This document shows, piece after piece, positions 1-8,725 of a stretch of DNA of 13,959 nt. The notes beneath the pieces are model-generated. The model ran no database searches. It saw only the letters and a list, made by a program, of their open reading frames with translations, and was not told where the DNA came from. The position numbers and the translations under genes were made by a program. Each line of letters begins with the position of its first letter. Within the stretch, counting starts at the first letter, position 1. Source of the stretch: Galactobacillus timonensis (GTDB lineage Bacteria > Bacillota_I > Bacilli_A > Erysipelotrichales > Erysipelotrichaceae); NCBI RefSeq assembly GCF_900240265.1, contig NZ_LT964739.1, positions 225,166 through 239,124 of the forward strand, written 5' to 3'.

Positions 1-7
1 TGTCCGA

Positions 8-3000
8 TTATTCCACTCCTCGCAGCTCCAAAGTACTTCCATTTTCCGTATTCTTTACAACAAGCTGCTGAACGATGCTTTCCTGCAGCCGATCTACATG
101 AGAGATGATTCCGACAAGATGACTGCTGCTGTCTGTGAGACTGTTCAGAACAGAAACAGCTTTATCAAGTGTTCCATCGTCAAGAGATCCAAAGCCTTCA
201 TCAATAAACAGTGTATCGAGTTCCTTTCCTGCAGAATGATTCTGAACAACATCCGATAATCCAAGAGCCAGTGCAAGCGAAACAATAAATGATTCACCTC
301 CCGATAAGGATGCGCTGGGACGTGTCTGACCTGAACTCATATCCAGAACCACCACACCAAGTCCGGCAGCAGAATTGGAACGATTTGCATCCAGTTCGTG
401 CTGAAGTTCATACCTGCCTCCGGACATTACATCAAGCCGATGGTTAGCCATTTCCAGGATTTCCTGGAAGACTGTTCCCATGACATATCGATCAAAACTC
501 AGCTTTCCACCTTCACCAGCTGCTCCATTAGCCAGATCCGATAACTCGGAAAGCATCTTCCAAGTCTGATCAGTTGCGGCAAGCTGTCGCTTTGCCTCTG
601 TTACTTTCTTAAGGATATCATTGTGCTGATCTATCTTTGTCTGCTTTTTATTGTACGCATCATTTGCGGCTTCATACTTGTCCACGGCTTCTTTGATCTT
701 CGCATCGAATTCATCAAGTCTGGAGCGCTCTTTTCCCTTCGTCTTATCCAGCATGTCATTGACCTGCTTTTCAGCTGTTGCTCGATTCTGGTCATACAGC
801 TTAAGACTTGCATCAGTCTGTTTCAGCCACAGTTCAATATCCTTTGATTCTACAGCATCAAGAATTTCCATAGCAGCTTTATCGGATTCCAGCTTATTTG
901 CGGTCAATGCAGCATTGAGTTTTTTACGATTGTTCTCAACGTTCATTTCAAGATCTGGTTTCTGCTTCAGAAGTGCATCAATCTTTCCTGCAAGAGTATC
1001 ATTCTGCTCCTTTGCTTTCTCAAAGGCTTTTTCATGCTCTTTTACCAGATCGTCAATTTCATTTTTCTGCACTGTAAGCGTACGAACAGCATCCTGCACA
1101 GCAGCTTTATCCGGATACTTCAGCGCTTTCTGCATCGCGTCAGCTTCACCTCTCAGTGTACTGCATGCAGTATCGGCATCCTGTGCCTGCTTCTGCAAAG
1201 CAGCTTTTCTGTCAGCAGCAGTTTTCAAAGCAGCTTCGTCTTTCTGAAGTTGCTTTCCAAGCTCATTGTACTTTTCAGCTTTTGCAGTAAGTATCTCTGC
1301 AGAAGATGTCTGCTGTAACTTCAGATCATTCAGCTCATTGTTCTTTACATTCAGATAGTCCGGATCGCAAAGTATTTCCCAGCCTGTGCAGTCTTCGAAG
1401 AGTTTCTGTCCTTTTTCTGCAGCAGATGTCTGCTTCTCTACTGCTTCTGTATTAAGCTCTGTAAAATCAGTTTGTTTTTTCTGCCTCTGCAGTTCTACGG
1501 CCTTCCATTGCTTTTCTGCCTGTTCGACTTCTGTCTGTGAAGGAACATCAGCTTCTATCTGTGCAAAGCTATGTACCTGGCCGCGAATAAAACGTGTCCT
1601 GCACACAGGGCATTCAGCACTTCCATCTTTATCAAGATTGCTTTCCAGTTGAGACCCCATAATGCCAGCCTGTCCACTGATAAAGCGGTTGTATTTCCGG
1701 CTGTATATTGTGTTCAGATTCGATGCATCGGTGGTAAGCTGATTCAGCGCATCTTGTGCCCTGTCCCTTTTCTTCTCAGTCTCATGAATGCTCTGAATGT
1801 TTTCCTGCAGATTCTGCAGTTCAGCCAGCTTTACTGACGTTTCATTCAGTTTCTGGTCTGCCTCTGTCTTCTTTAAAGGAGCATCTTCCAGATTGCTACG
1901 TTCTTCACGCTCATTCCGTATCTTCTGATCCAGTGCTTTCCATGACTTGTCTGCTTCTGCTGCCTGCCTGTTCAGTGATTCCAGAATATTCAGTGCATTA
2001 TTCAATTCTTTTTGTTTTTCCTGCAGATCATCATACTGACCAAGTGAATTTTTAAGTTCCTTTATTGCTGCACCAAGTTCAGAGCTTTTCAGAGTTTCTG
2101 ACTCATCTGCATTTTTCAGCTTCTCAGCTTCCTTCATTACTTTTTCAGCCTCTTTCAGTTGATTATTAGTATCAGAAATGCCTTTCTGGTTATCTGAAAG
2201 CAGGCCTGATGCTGTAAACCACGCATCGTACAAAGGCATAATCTGGTGCTGCACATTTTCTACCTGAAGGTATTGTTTCCGAAGCAGATCTATGGATGCT
2301 TTCTGATGGCTCAATTCTTCCAGTTTCTTCTGATACTGATCCAGCAGATCGAAATCATTATTTACAGCTTCTGCATTGGTCCTCTGCTTTGTAAGGTCTG
2401 TCCGCAGCTTATCACTCTCATCACGTGTTTTTTTCAGATCAAAGAGTTCAGTATTCTCCTCTTTCAGGAGATCTGAAAGATTCTGCACAAGATCCGGATT
2501 TGCCGGAAGATATTTTTCACGTTCTTCCGGATCCTCAATCTCCTGATATACGAATACCGTCTCCATCTGCACACGGACTGCATCCATGTTAGAAATTCGT
2601 TTCTCTTTCAGCTTTCCGGCGGCATCGGCAAGCAGCTCTTCATACCGTACATAGATGCTGCTGTCGAACAGCTTCCCGAGAATCTTACTCTTCTCCTCAC
2701 TATCTGATTTCAGGAACTCGCGGAATTCTCCCTGTGCCAGCATGACAATCTGCCGGAACTGATCTTTGTTAAGACCCAGAAGCTCCGTGCATCTCCTTGA
2801 AACTGCTGAATCTCCTTCAATGGTCTTTCCTTCCGGTTCATACAGCACAGCATTCTTGGTTATCTTTTTATACTCACCGGTTCTGCGTTCCCTGGTAAAC
2901 CGCAGTGTCCGGGTCACGGTGTATGTCTTGCCATTCTGCTGAAATTCCATCTTTACTTCCGTCGGCACAGATTTCTCTACTTTGTCACAGTGCATCATCT

Positions 3001-3196
3001 CTGGCTTCCGGTCGGAACTTGCAGATCCACTTAGTTCTCCATAAAGTGCATATACAATTGCATCAAAGATCGTTGTCTTGCCAGCACCGGTATCACCGGT
3101 GATCAGAAACAAGCCGTCGTTGAATCGATTGAAAGGAACCGTTGTTTCTTCAGCATACGATCCAAATGCCTTCATCGTCAGAGTTACCGGTCTCAT
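8..3196 (-). CDS. sbcC: SbcC, ATPase subunit of the SbcCD nuclease (Rad50-like)
   Basis: SMC/Rad50-type ATPase partner of SbcD. SbcCD binds DNA ends and hairpins in the cytoplasm and nicks or degrades them to clear cruciforms and protein-blocked breaks. Seen in the 1062-residue product: N-terminal P-loop GDTGAGKT (34-41), a long charged Glu/Lys/Gln-rich coiled coil on either side of a zinc-hook CPVC (529-532), then the ABC signature SLSGGE (963-968) and Walker B LFIDEG (996-1001) with a downstream switch histidine in ISHVD. Length and domain order are normal for full-length SbcC. The ATG start overlaps the sbcD stop in ATGA (3193-3196), so the two are translationally coupled and form one transcript. 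The stop lies only 8 bases from the window edge, so any further operon gene cannot be seen. Confidence 0.97.
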   Translation of the reverse strand: MRPVTLTMKAFGSYAEETTVPFNRFNDGLFLITGDTGAGKTTIFDAIVYALYGELSGSASSDRKPEMMHCDKVEKSVPTEVKMEFQQNGKTYTVTRTLRFTRERRTGEYKKITKNAVLYEPEGKTIEGDSAVSRRCTELLGLNKDQFRQIVMLAQGEFREFLKSDSEEKSKILGKLFDSSIYVRYEELLADAAGKLKEKRISNMDAVRVQMETVFVYQEIEDPEEREKYLPANPDLVQNLSDLLKEENTELFDLKKTRDESDKLRTDLTKQRTNAEAVNNDFDLLDQYQKKLEELSHQKASIDLLRKQYLQVENVQHQIMPLYDAWFTASGLLSDNQKGISDTNNQLKEAEKVMKEAEKLKNADESETLKSSELGAAIKELKNSLGQYDDLQEKQKELNNALNILESLNRQAAEADKSWKALDQKIRNEREERSNLEDAPLKKTEADQKLNETSVKLAELQNLQENIQSIHETEKKRDRAQDALNQLTTDASNLNTIYSRKYNRFISGQAGIMGSQLESNLDKDGSAECPVCRTRFIRGQVHSFAQIEADVPSQTEVEQAEKQWKAVELQRQKKQTDFTELNTEAVEKQTSAAEKGQKLFEDCTGWEILCDPDYLNVKNNELNDLKLQQTSSAEILTAKAEKYNELGKQLQKDEAALKTAADRKAALQKQAQDADTACSTLRGEADAMQKALKYPDKAAVQDAVRTLTVQKNEIDDLVKEHEKAFEKAKEQNDTLAGKIDALLKQKPDLEMNVENNRKKLNAALTANKLESDKAAMEILDAVESKDIELWLKQTDASLKLYDQNRATAEKQVNDMLDKTKGKERSRLDEFDAKIKEAVDKYEAANDAYNKKQTKIDQHNDILKKVTEAKRQLAATDQTWKMLSELSDLANGAAGEGGKLSFDRYVMGTVFQEILEMANHRLDVMSGGRYELQHELDANRSNSAAGLGVVVLDMSSGQTRPSASLSGGESFIVSLALALGLSDVVQNHSAGKELDTLFIDEGFGSLDDGTLDKAVSVLNSLTDSSSHLVGIISHVDRLQESIVQQLVVKNTENGSTLELRGVE

Positions 3197-4434
3197 TGTG
3201 CATCCTCCGTCAGTTTTGCTGCAAAATTCAGGATCTTATCAGCATCCTTATCATTCAGTGGTTCATGCGGATCACTGTTTCTTACAAGTTCTCCTACATA
3301 CTGCATCAGTTTGTAGGAAACATCGTCCGGCGGATTGTCGCCGTTTCGATCTCTGTAAAGATCAGCAAACAAATCCTCAACAGGCTTCTCGCGAATCGAT
3401 TTTGCATCTGCATGTTTTCCGGATTCCGGAACTGCTGACCATGAGCTCAGCAGTTCAAGCAGGTTGCTCTGCCTGCTTTCAGCAAGCTCATGAAACTCTG
3501 CTGAAGTTTCCGGACGAACACGCTGATCACTGAGCGTTATGCCGATATATTCATTCCGCCCGACATCATCGCGCATCTGCTGACGAACTTCTGCATATGT
3601 TCCTTCAAGCCATTTCATTTTGTGAAGCGGATCAATCTTCTCTAATTTAACGGATGGATCTTGTCCCTTTTCTCCAAGTTCCACCAGCAGCGGTCCCTTG
3701 GCCGGCTGTCTGGTCTCCTCAAAGTGATAGCACATTGGTGTTCCTGCATACCGCACGGATGGTCTGCCAACCGGATAGGCCGAATGAATATGTCCCAGTG
3801 CCGCATACTCAAAGCCATCAAATGCCGTATAATCCACTTCGCCAACGCCACCGACCATTGACTCTGATCCGCCCCGTTCCACTTCTATGCCATTTGCAGT
3901 TACATTCTGATGGGCAATGATGACATTCCGCTCCGAGAAATTAATATTCTGCGCTGACAGAAGCTTCCTGACAGCGGTATCGTAGCTGTGAATGTTTTCA
4001 TCCTGCAGAAGAACGCTGATGGCTTCCGGAAAAAGATACGGCATCAGCCAGAATGTCACTGGTCCTGCACCATCAGGATTTTCAAATCGCACATGAACCA
4101 TTTCTTTCTGTAATGTTCCGGCAATATGCACTTTCTGTTTCGCCAGCATTTCATGTGCAAATGCCAGCCGCTGCCCGGAATCATGATTTCCCGCAGTCAT
4201 CATTACAACAATTTTCATCTCAGACAAACTGGTCAGCAGATGGTCAAGCAGTTCCACCGCTGCACCGGAAGGTGTGCTACGGTCATACACATCTCCTGCA
4301 ATTACCACAGCATCCGGTCTTTCTTTTCTGCACATGTCCAGGAACTTCTCAACCCAGTCTTTCTGATCATCAATCATAGAAAGTCCGTAAATGATTTTTC
4401 CAAAATGCAGATCCGCAATGTGAATGAATTTCAT
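3193..4434 (-). CDS. sbcD: SbcD, nuclease subunit of SbcCD (Mre11-like)
   Basis: Calcineurin-type metallophosphoesterase, the catalytic subunit of SbcCD: a 3'-5' exonuclease and hairpin endonuclease needing Mn. I start it at ATG 4434 (MKFIHIADLH), giving 413 residues, because AGGAG lies 9 bases upstream and this is where Mre11/SbcD proteins begin. A longer reading frame runs back to 4557 but adds about 41 unrelated residues reaching into the neighbouring IS remnant. Metal-binding motifs seen: D8-x-H10 (ADLHFG), D48 (AGDVYD), N83-H84-D85 (GNHDSG), H175 (IIAHQN) and GHIH (214-217). The C-terminal part is the usual SbcC-contacting and cap region. It is first gene of the sbcDC pair. No residue appears lost and the gene looks functional. 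Confidence 0.96.
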   Translation of the reverse strand: MKFIHIADLHFGKIIYGLSMIDDQKDWVEKFLDMCRKERPDAVVIAGDVYDRSTPSGAAVELLDHLLTSLSEMKIVVMMTAGNHDSGQRLAFAHEMLAKQKVHIAGTLQKEMVHVRFENPDGAGPVTFWLMPYLFPEAISVLLQDENIHSYDTAVRKLLSAQNINFSERNVIIAHQNVTANGIEVERGGSESMVGGVGEVDYTAFDGFEYAALGHIHSAYPVGRPSVRYAGTPMCYHFEETRQPAKGPLLVELGEKGQDPSVKLEKIDPLHKMKWLEGTYAEVRQQMRDDVGRNEYIGITLSDQRVRPETSAEFHELAESRQSNLLELLSSWSAVPESGKHADAKSIREKPVEDLFADLYRDRNGDNPPDDVSYKLMQYVGELVRNSDPHEPLNDKDADKILNFAAKLTEDAQ

Positions 4435-4443
4435 ACTAACAAT

Positions 4444-4448
4444 CTCCT
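4444..4448 (-). promoter_or_regulatory. Ribosome binding site deciding the sbcD start
   Basis: On the minus strand AGGAG sits 9 bases before ATG 4434. It supports the shorter sbcD start over the upstream in-frame ATG near 4557. I see no convincing -35/-10 pair in the AT-rich stretch 4449-4500, although the sbcDC promoter is expected there. Confidence 0.7.
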
Positions 4449-4509
4449 GTAAATTAACACATATCAATAGGATTGCTAATATTTTAAGAAAAAATCGACA
4501 TTTGCACCA

Positions 4510-4517
4510 GGGGGGGG
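4510..4517. repeat. Run of eight G near the IS1595 remnant end
   Basis: An uninterrupted G8 tract lies between the transposase stop (4529) and sbcD. It sits about 75 bases upstream of the sbcD start and may mark the surviving terminal part of the IS1595-family element. A matching inverted end cannot be found because the other side of that element is gone. Confidence 0.45.
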
Positions 4518-4528
4518 TGACTGCGGGC

Positions 4529-5116
4529 TTATTCAGCGGACTTTTTTGACATCGCATCTCTGAATTTCACCACATGTGGCGACATTATTGCCCGTCTGAT
4601 GAAAAGGTCGACCTTCTCATATCGATTACTAGGCTCTGACAGAACAAACCAGATCAGATTCATCCAGTCCTGAAGATTGTCCCTGTCATAACCGCCATGT
4701 GCACGCATATATTGCTTTGCCAGTGAATGCAGATTGTTAATCGGATCCAGAGGATTGTCTTTGTCCGATAATCCTTTGGTCTCACTCGTAGTATGCACTT
4801 CTTCTGTCAGATGGAGTCGTTCGACAAGTATTCCATGCGAATTATCTCCATCATGAATCAGTTTTGATCCAGGCTTGATATGTTTTCCGAGAGCTTCCCA
4901 TGTTGTCTTTCTGGATGGCTTTGATGTTCTCTCTACGGCAAGATACATATGCCCATGTTTATCATAAGCTGCTGCTACACAGATCTTGTTGCGTGAAATG
5001 CCCCTAAGTTTCTTACCGTTCACAATCTCAGTCTCGTGCTTGATGACCGGAAAGAACATCTCATCAAAATAGATGGGATATTTAAAAATTTGAGGGGATG
5101 GTGACCTGCATTTCAA
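4529..5116 (-). pseudogene. IS1595-family (ISXO2-like) transposase, C-terminal fragment
   Basis: Catalytic-domain remnant of a DDE-type transposase of the IS1595 (ISXO2-like) family. Of 195 residues, the recognisable part starts near residue 15. Seen: first acidic residue in YFDEMFF (D18), a RGISRNK segment typical of the family (about 38-44), LIHDGDNSH with the second aspartate (D89), and the INNLHS block (127-131) followed by a conserved aromatic C-terminal helix region. Full-length members are roughly 300 residues, with an N-terminal zinc-ribbon and helix-turn-helix. Both are missing, so this is inactive. The reading frame is cut on its 5' side by the ISL3 element at about 5117. The only in-frame start seen at the edge is TTG (5114-5116), which I take as coincidental. 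Family assignment is from motif pattern. Confidence 0.75.
5109..5116. repeat. Left 8-bp target-site duplication of the ISL3 element
   Basis: CATTTCAA here is repeated exactly at 7613-7620, on the two sides of the ISL3-family element. ISL3 elements are known to generate 8-bp duplications. The bases flanking the repeat differ on the two sides, so the match is exactly 8 bp. Confidence 0.7.
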
Positions 5117-5122
5117 GGTGAT

Positions 5123-5274
5123 GGGGTTGCCATCTTTTATGTATGTCTGTGAAAGTTTAAGACTCTGGGGTTTGCTTTTTTTGTACAGGTATTGTTCGAA
5201 TTGGATGAAAAAGACTATCCTTCAGGTAAAGGAGGAATGTTGAGCTCCTGGCAATAATAAAAGCTGGCATCCCC
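5123..5274. repeat. 18-bp near-perfect inverted repeat at the ISL3 left end
   Basis: GGGGTTGCCATCTTTTAT (5123-5140) is repeated inverted at 5257-5274 with 16 of 18 bases matching. The two arms enclose about 115 bp. They may be paired transposase-binding sites, a stem, or the trace of a small nested element. Inside lies a strong AGGAGG site followed by ATG and a six-codon reading frame ending in TAA (5236-5256). Confidence 0.55.
5230..5249 (+). promoter_or_regulatory. Hairpin over an AGGAGG ribosome binding site
   Basis: AGGAG (5230-5234) can pair with CTCCT (5245-5249) across a 10-base loop that contains an ATG (5237-5239). Folding would hide the ribosome binding site. It lies in the leader of the ISL3 element and could dampen translation of readthrough transcripts. 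Function is inference. Confidence 0.3.
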
Positions 5275-5303
5275 AAACCCTTCGCAGTCCAGCATATGCC
5301 AGC
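5263..5303. repeat. 8-bp hairpin arms upstream of the ISL3 accessory gene
   Basis: GCTGGCAT (5263-5270) and ATGCCAGC (5296-5303) are exact inverted copies separated by 25 bases, just before the start at 5326. The left arm overlaps the inner copy of the 18-bp inverted repeat. No T-run follows, so it is not an obvious terminator. Confidence 0.5.
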
Positions 5304-5325
5304 GACTCCATTATAGACCTGTCTG

Positions 5326-5868
5326 ATGATCATGATTCATTGTCATTTGCACAAGCTCGTGGAGTTTGTTAAGAATCGCCTGATTCATTCCTCAAACGAT
5401 TCTTCCACACAGGAAATCATTACAAGAGCTGTTCAGGTCTTTTATGATCAGTCGGTTTCCGAACTGATTGTGAATAATGGCTATCTGTATTACGCAAAGT
5501 ACAGCAGAAGATTTACCATTCTTGATCATACTGTGCCACTGATCATTAAGCGTGTTTACCGGAAAGGCTCGTCTGCAGATGCAGTTCTGCTGTCTTTCAT
5601 GATCCCCTACAGCAGCCGCACCGCGGACGATTTTACCGCTGTTCTTACTTCATGCGGGGATCGTTCCTTTACCGTTGAAGAAAGCGGTAATTCCTTTGAC
5701 TATGACGCTGTACGGCTGATCCGCTGGAAGTTCAACCGGTACTGGCAGAGTATTCTCAATACCAGGCGCATTTACCTCAATACGGATATAACCACGAATT
5801 GTATTACCCTGCTTGGCAGGCAGTTCCTGCAGAACAGAAAGCTGCGCTGCCAGCTCGTTTTCACATGA
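5326..5868 (+). CDS. ISL3-associated accessory protein, possibly DUF6431-like
   Basis: A 180-residue protein of unknown function encoded inside the ISL3 element, 218 bp before the transposase. I recall small DUF6431-type proteins accompanying ISL3 transposases in Bacillota. Those start with a short hydrophobic/His segment and carry a zinc-knuckle followed by an ALLPSFxxPYS-like block. Here MIMIHCH opens the protein, and IKRVYRKGSSADAVLLSFM (74-92) followed by IPYSS (93-97) has the same pattern. The positions where I expect cysteines are Tyr, Lys or Ser, and the only cysteines are 6, 110, 159 and 175, so no obvious zinc site remains. No membrane segment or signal peptide is seen. The start is the first ATG and the ribosome binding site is weak. 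Likely role: helper or regulator of transposition (inference). Family assignment is tentative. Confidence 0.6.
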   Translation: MIMIHCHLHKLVEFVKNRLIHSSNDSSTQEIITRAVQVFYDQSVSELIVNNGYLYYAKYSRRFTILDHTVPLIIKRVYRKGSSADAVLLSFMIPYSSRTADDFTAVLTSCGDRSFTVEESGNSFDYDAVRLIRWKFNRYWQSILNTRRIYLNTDITTNCITLLGRQFLQNRKLRCQLVFT

Positions 5869-6086
5869 CCTCTTTTTCTCACAGCAGGAATATCAAAGAA
5901 GCCTCTGCGTTCCTATTCTGAGGGCAGAAGGGATGAAAGCCGATCAATACCGAACGAAGGAACGTTTCACCTCATCATTTTGAAGAAAAGCCCTTCGTTC
6001 ATCATTTTGATTCGGCTTTCCGGAAAGGAATTCATGCATGGTATACGGTATTCAATCGATTCCCTGCAGAATCAGAGGTCATCGGT
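5869..6086. other. ISL3 internal spacer with inverted and direct repeats
   Basis: This 218-bp spacer between the accessory gene and the transposase has no supported gene. It holds an inverted repeat, GAACGAAGG (5952-5960) with CCTTCGTTC (5992-6000), and a 12-bp direct repeat, TCATCATTTTGA (5972-5983 and 5999-6010). Together they make a compact repeat cluster about 80-130 bp ahead of the transposase start. Confidence 0.5.
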
Positions 6087-7478
6087 ATGTCTCTTAACAC
6101 GAATAAAGAGGACATCATGGAGCTCTTCGGCCTGGAAGACAGTGATGTGGAGGACTTCCAGTATCAGAACTTGAATGGAAATGCACAGATCTCAGTCCGG
6201 CTCGTTCCGCACTATGAGCCCTGCCCGGAATGCGGCTGTAAAACTCCAAGGATCAAAGATTATTACTGGAAGAAGATTACGCACAGTGTTCTTTCTGATC
6301 GTAAATGTACGCTGCTTTACCGGGCCAGACGATATGTCTGTCCGGTATGTCATCGAACCTATGCAGAGAAGAATCCATTCTCCTTTGGCAGTATGAGTAT
6401 CTCCGCATTCACGGTTCAGAGAGTGCTCACGGATCTGAAGAACTATAACGAGACATTCTCTTCCGTTGCGCGCAGGTATCATCTCTCTCCTGCCACAGCT
6501 GCCTATCTGTTTGATGATCACGTCAGTCTTCCCAGGAAACCTCTGCCGGAGATGATCAGCTTTGATGAAGTCTATGCCTTCCGCAACTACAGCGAGAAAT
6601 TCGTCTGTGTTCTTATGGATTTCCAGAGACAGACGCCCATTGATTTCCTGAACTCCAGACGGGAAGATCGGCTGCTCAGCTACTTTATGAAGATCCCGCT
6701 GGAAGAGCGGAAGAAAGTCAAAGCCTGTTCCTTCGATATGTACGATACCTATCGAACGGTCATGAAGAAGTGTTTCCCGAACAGTATCGGTATCGTGGAC
6801 AGATTCCATCTCTGCCAGGAACTGGGACGCCAGACCGACAGTGTTCGAATCCGTGCCATGAAAGGAACCACAAAAGGTTCCGATGAATACTATCTTCTCA
6901 AGAAGTTCAACTGGATTCTCTACAGGCATTCCGACAGCAGCACAAAAGATGGTAAGAAGCTGTTCGATCCAAACGGACAGAGAAGATATAACAATCATTT
7001 CAAATTTCCGATTAACTACTATGATCTCCGCGAGAAGCTCCTGAAAATAAGCCCTGAGCTGATGGAGTCATGGAATCTGAAAGAAAAAGTATACGACTAC
7101 TATGAGACCGCCACGCCCAACGATAGGGAGCAGAAACTGAACGAACTGATTACGGAGTTCAGGAAGTCTCAGGTACCGGAAATGCGTCACTTCGCCAGCA
7201 CACTGACCAAATGGCGGACCGAAATCATCAATTCTCTTACTACCTACGGCTACATCTACAAGGTCGATTCCAAGACCGGCAAACCCAATGCCTATCATAA
7301 GCGGATGACCAATGCGATCATTGAAAACCGAAACTCAATCTGTAAGTGCATCAAGAAGAATGCGAACGGCTATCACAACTGGGACAGATTCCGCAACCGC
7401 CTCATGTACGTTCTGGACAAGGATGCGACCTACTCATTGAACCCGATACACTCGAATGTCACAAAAACGGCGAAATAA
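6087..7478 (+). CDS. ISL3-family transposase
   Basis: DDE-type transposase that cuts and moves the surrounding element. At 463 residues it is within the usual size for the family. Seen: an N-terminal zinc-binding region with CPEC (46-49) and CPVC (85-88), a helix-turn-helix-like stretch (about 105-145, VARRYHLSPATAAYLF), then the catalytic core. The probable catalytic residues are D160 in ISFDEV, D238 in GIVDRFHL and E413 in IIENRNS. The ISL3-typical ending IKKNANGYHNWDRFRNRL (424-441) follows. I use ATG 6087, which has AGAGG about 8 bases ahead. ATG 6117 (MELFGLED) also has a plausible AAAGAGG and cannot be excluded. No frameshift or stop interrupts it, so the element may still be mobile. 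Confidence 0.93.
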   Translation: MSLNTNKEDIMELFGLEDSDVEDFQYQNLNGNAQISVRLVPHYEPCPECGCKTPRIKDYYWKKITHSVLSDRKCTLLYRARRYVCPVCHRTYAEKNPFSFGSMSISAFTVQRVLTDLKNYNETFSSVARRYHLSPATAAYLFDDHVSLPRKPLPEMISFDEVYAFRNYSEKFVCVLMDFQRQTPIDFLNSRREDRLLSYFMKIPLEERKKVKACSFDMYDTYRTVMKKCFPNSIGIVDRFHLCQELGRQTDSVRIRAMKGTTKGSDEYYLLKKFNWILYRHSDSSTKDGKKLFDPNGQRRYNNHFKFPINYYDLREKLLKISPELMESWNLKEKVYDYYETATPNDREQKLNELITEFRKSQVPEMRHFASTLTKWRTEIINSLTTYGYIYKVDSKTGKPNAYHKRMTNAIIENRNSICKCIKKNANGYHNWDRFRNRLMYVLDKDATYSLNPIHSNVTKTAK

Positions 7479-7483
7479 AAACT

Positions 7484-7518
7484 TGGCCTCACAGCTGTTC
7501 AAACCAGTTGTAAGGTCA
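7484..7518 (+). terminator. Hairpin just after the ISL3 transposase
   Basis: TGGCCTCACAGCTG (7484-7497) pairs with CAGTTGTAAGGTCA (7505-7518) over a 7-base loop. All but one of the 14 positions pair, if two G-U pairs are allowed. It starts 6 bases after the transposase stop, where a terminator is expected, but only a weak T-rich stretch follows. It may instead protect against readthrough or mark an end structure of the element. Confidence 0.45.
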
Positions 7519-7605
7519 TGTCTTACTTCAGATGACTCGGGCGCTGAGTTCATGATTATGGGGCGCCAGTTACCCCAGAGATTTATCGCTCCGGTTTGAC
7601 TCTAA

Positions 7606-8370
<765 letters not shown>

Positions 8371-8667
8371 CATCTGAATGTCCATCATTCGGTTCAAGAA
8401 GACCGCCGTTCCGGCTCTATGCCGCCGGCGAAGCGGTTCCGCCGTGCGACGTGCTTGTCTCCCCAAATTCCGCTGTGTACGTCAATCCAACTTCGAACGA
8501 TACAACTGAAAAAAATTGGTTGCTTCTCATACAGATATTCAGTGTTCCACAGATAGATAACGAAACCCGACTTGAGACAGAACGGGTCTCCAAAATCCTT
8601 GGGGGAGTGAAGTTTGGGGGGACCAGGATTCTTTTGGATTTTATTGACATAATTCAAGAATAAAAGG
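8371..8667. other. Unassigned segment, GC-rich at its start
   Basis: About 300 bp between the glucosidase stop and the IS21 remnant. It begins with a G+C-rich, CCG-dense block (8399-8461) able to form several short stems, then becomes AT-richer and includes GGGGGAG and GGGGGG runs near 8602-8621. Long open frames exist on both strands, but none has a ribosome binding site or a family I recognise. I therefore call no gene. The abrupt composition change suggests imported or repeat-type DNA. Confidence 0.4.
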
Positions 8668-8708
8668 AAAGAGTGATCAGCGGGGATATACCTTGCCAGC
8701 CACTCTTT
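8668..8708. terminator. Inverted repeat AAAGAGTG/CACTCTTT, terminator-like
   Basis: AAAGAGTG (8668-8675) and CACTCTTT (8701-8708) are exact inverted copies. The intervening bases can extend pairing (CAGCGGGG with CCTTGCCAG-type partners), and the right arm ends in TTTT. It could be a terminator guarding the IS21 left end from outside transcription, or part of the IS end itself. Confidence 0.4.
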
Positions 8709-8725
8709 TGGCGTTTTTGAAATGT

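Noticed and set aside
651..1247. Long plus-strand open frame opposite sbcC
   Set aside because: It is the antisense shadow of the SbcC coiled coil. The Ser/Phe/Cys-rich product is typical of reverse-complemented Glu/Lys codons, and there is no ribosome binding site.
4435..4557. N-terminal extension of SbcD from the upstream ATG
   Set aside because: The extra residues do not resemble SbcD and overlap IS remnant DNA. The ATG at 4434 has a good ribosome binding site and begins the conserved metallophosphoesterase fold.
5222..5325. Small open frames before the ISL3 accessory gene (MKKTILQVKEEC and MLSSWQ)
   Set aside because: They are too short to support as genes. Kept only as part of the leader observation.
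6192..6998. 268-codon minus-strand frame inside the ISL3 transposase
   Set aside because: It is fully antisense to a gene with clear DDE and zinc motifs. The product matches nothing I recognise.
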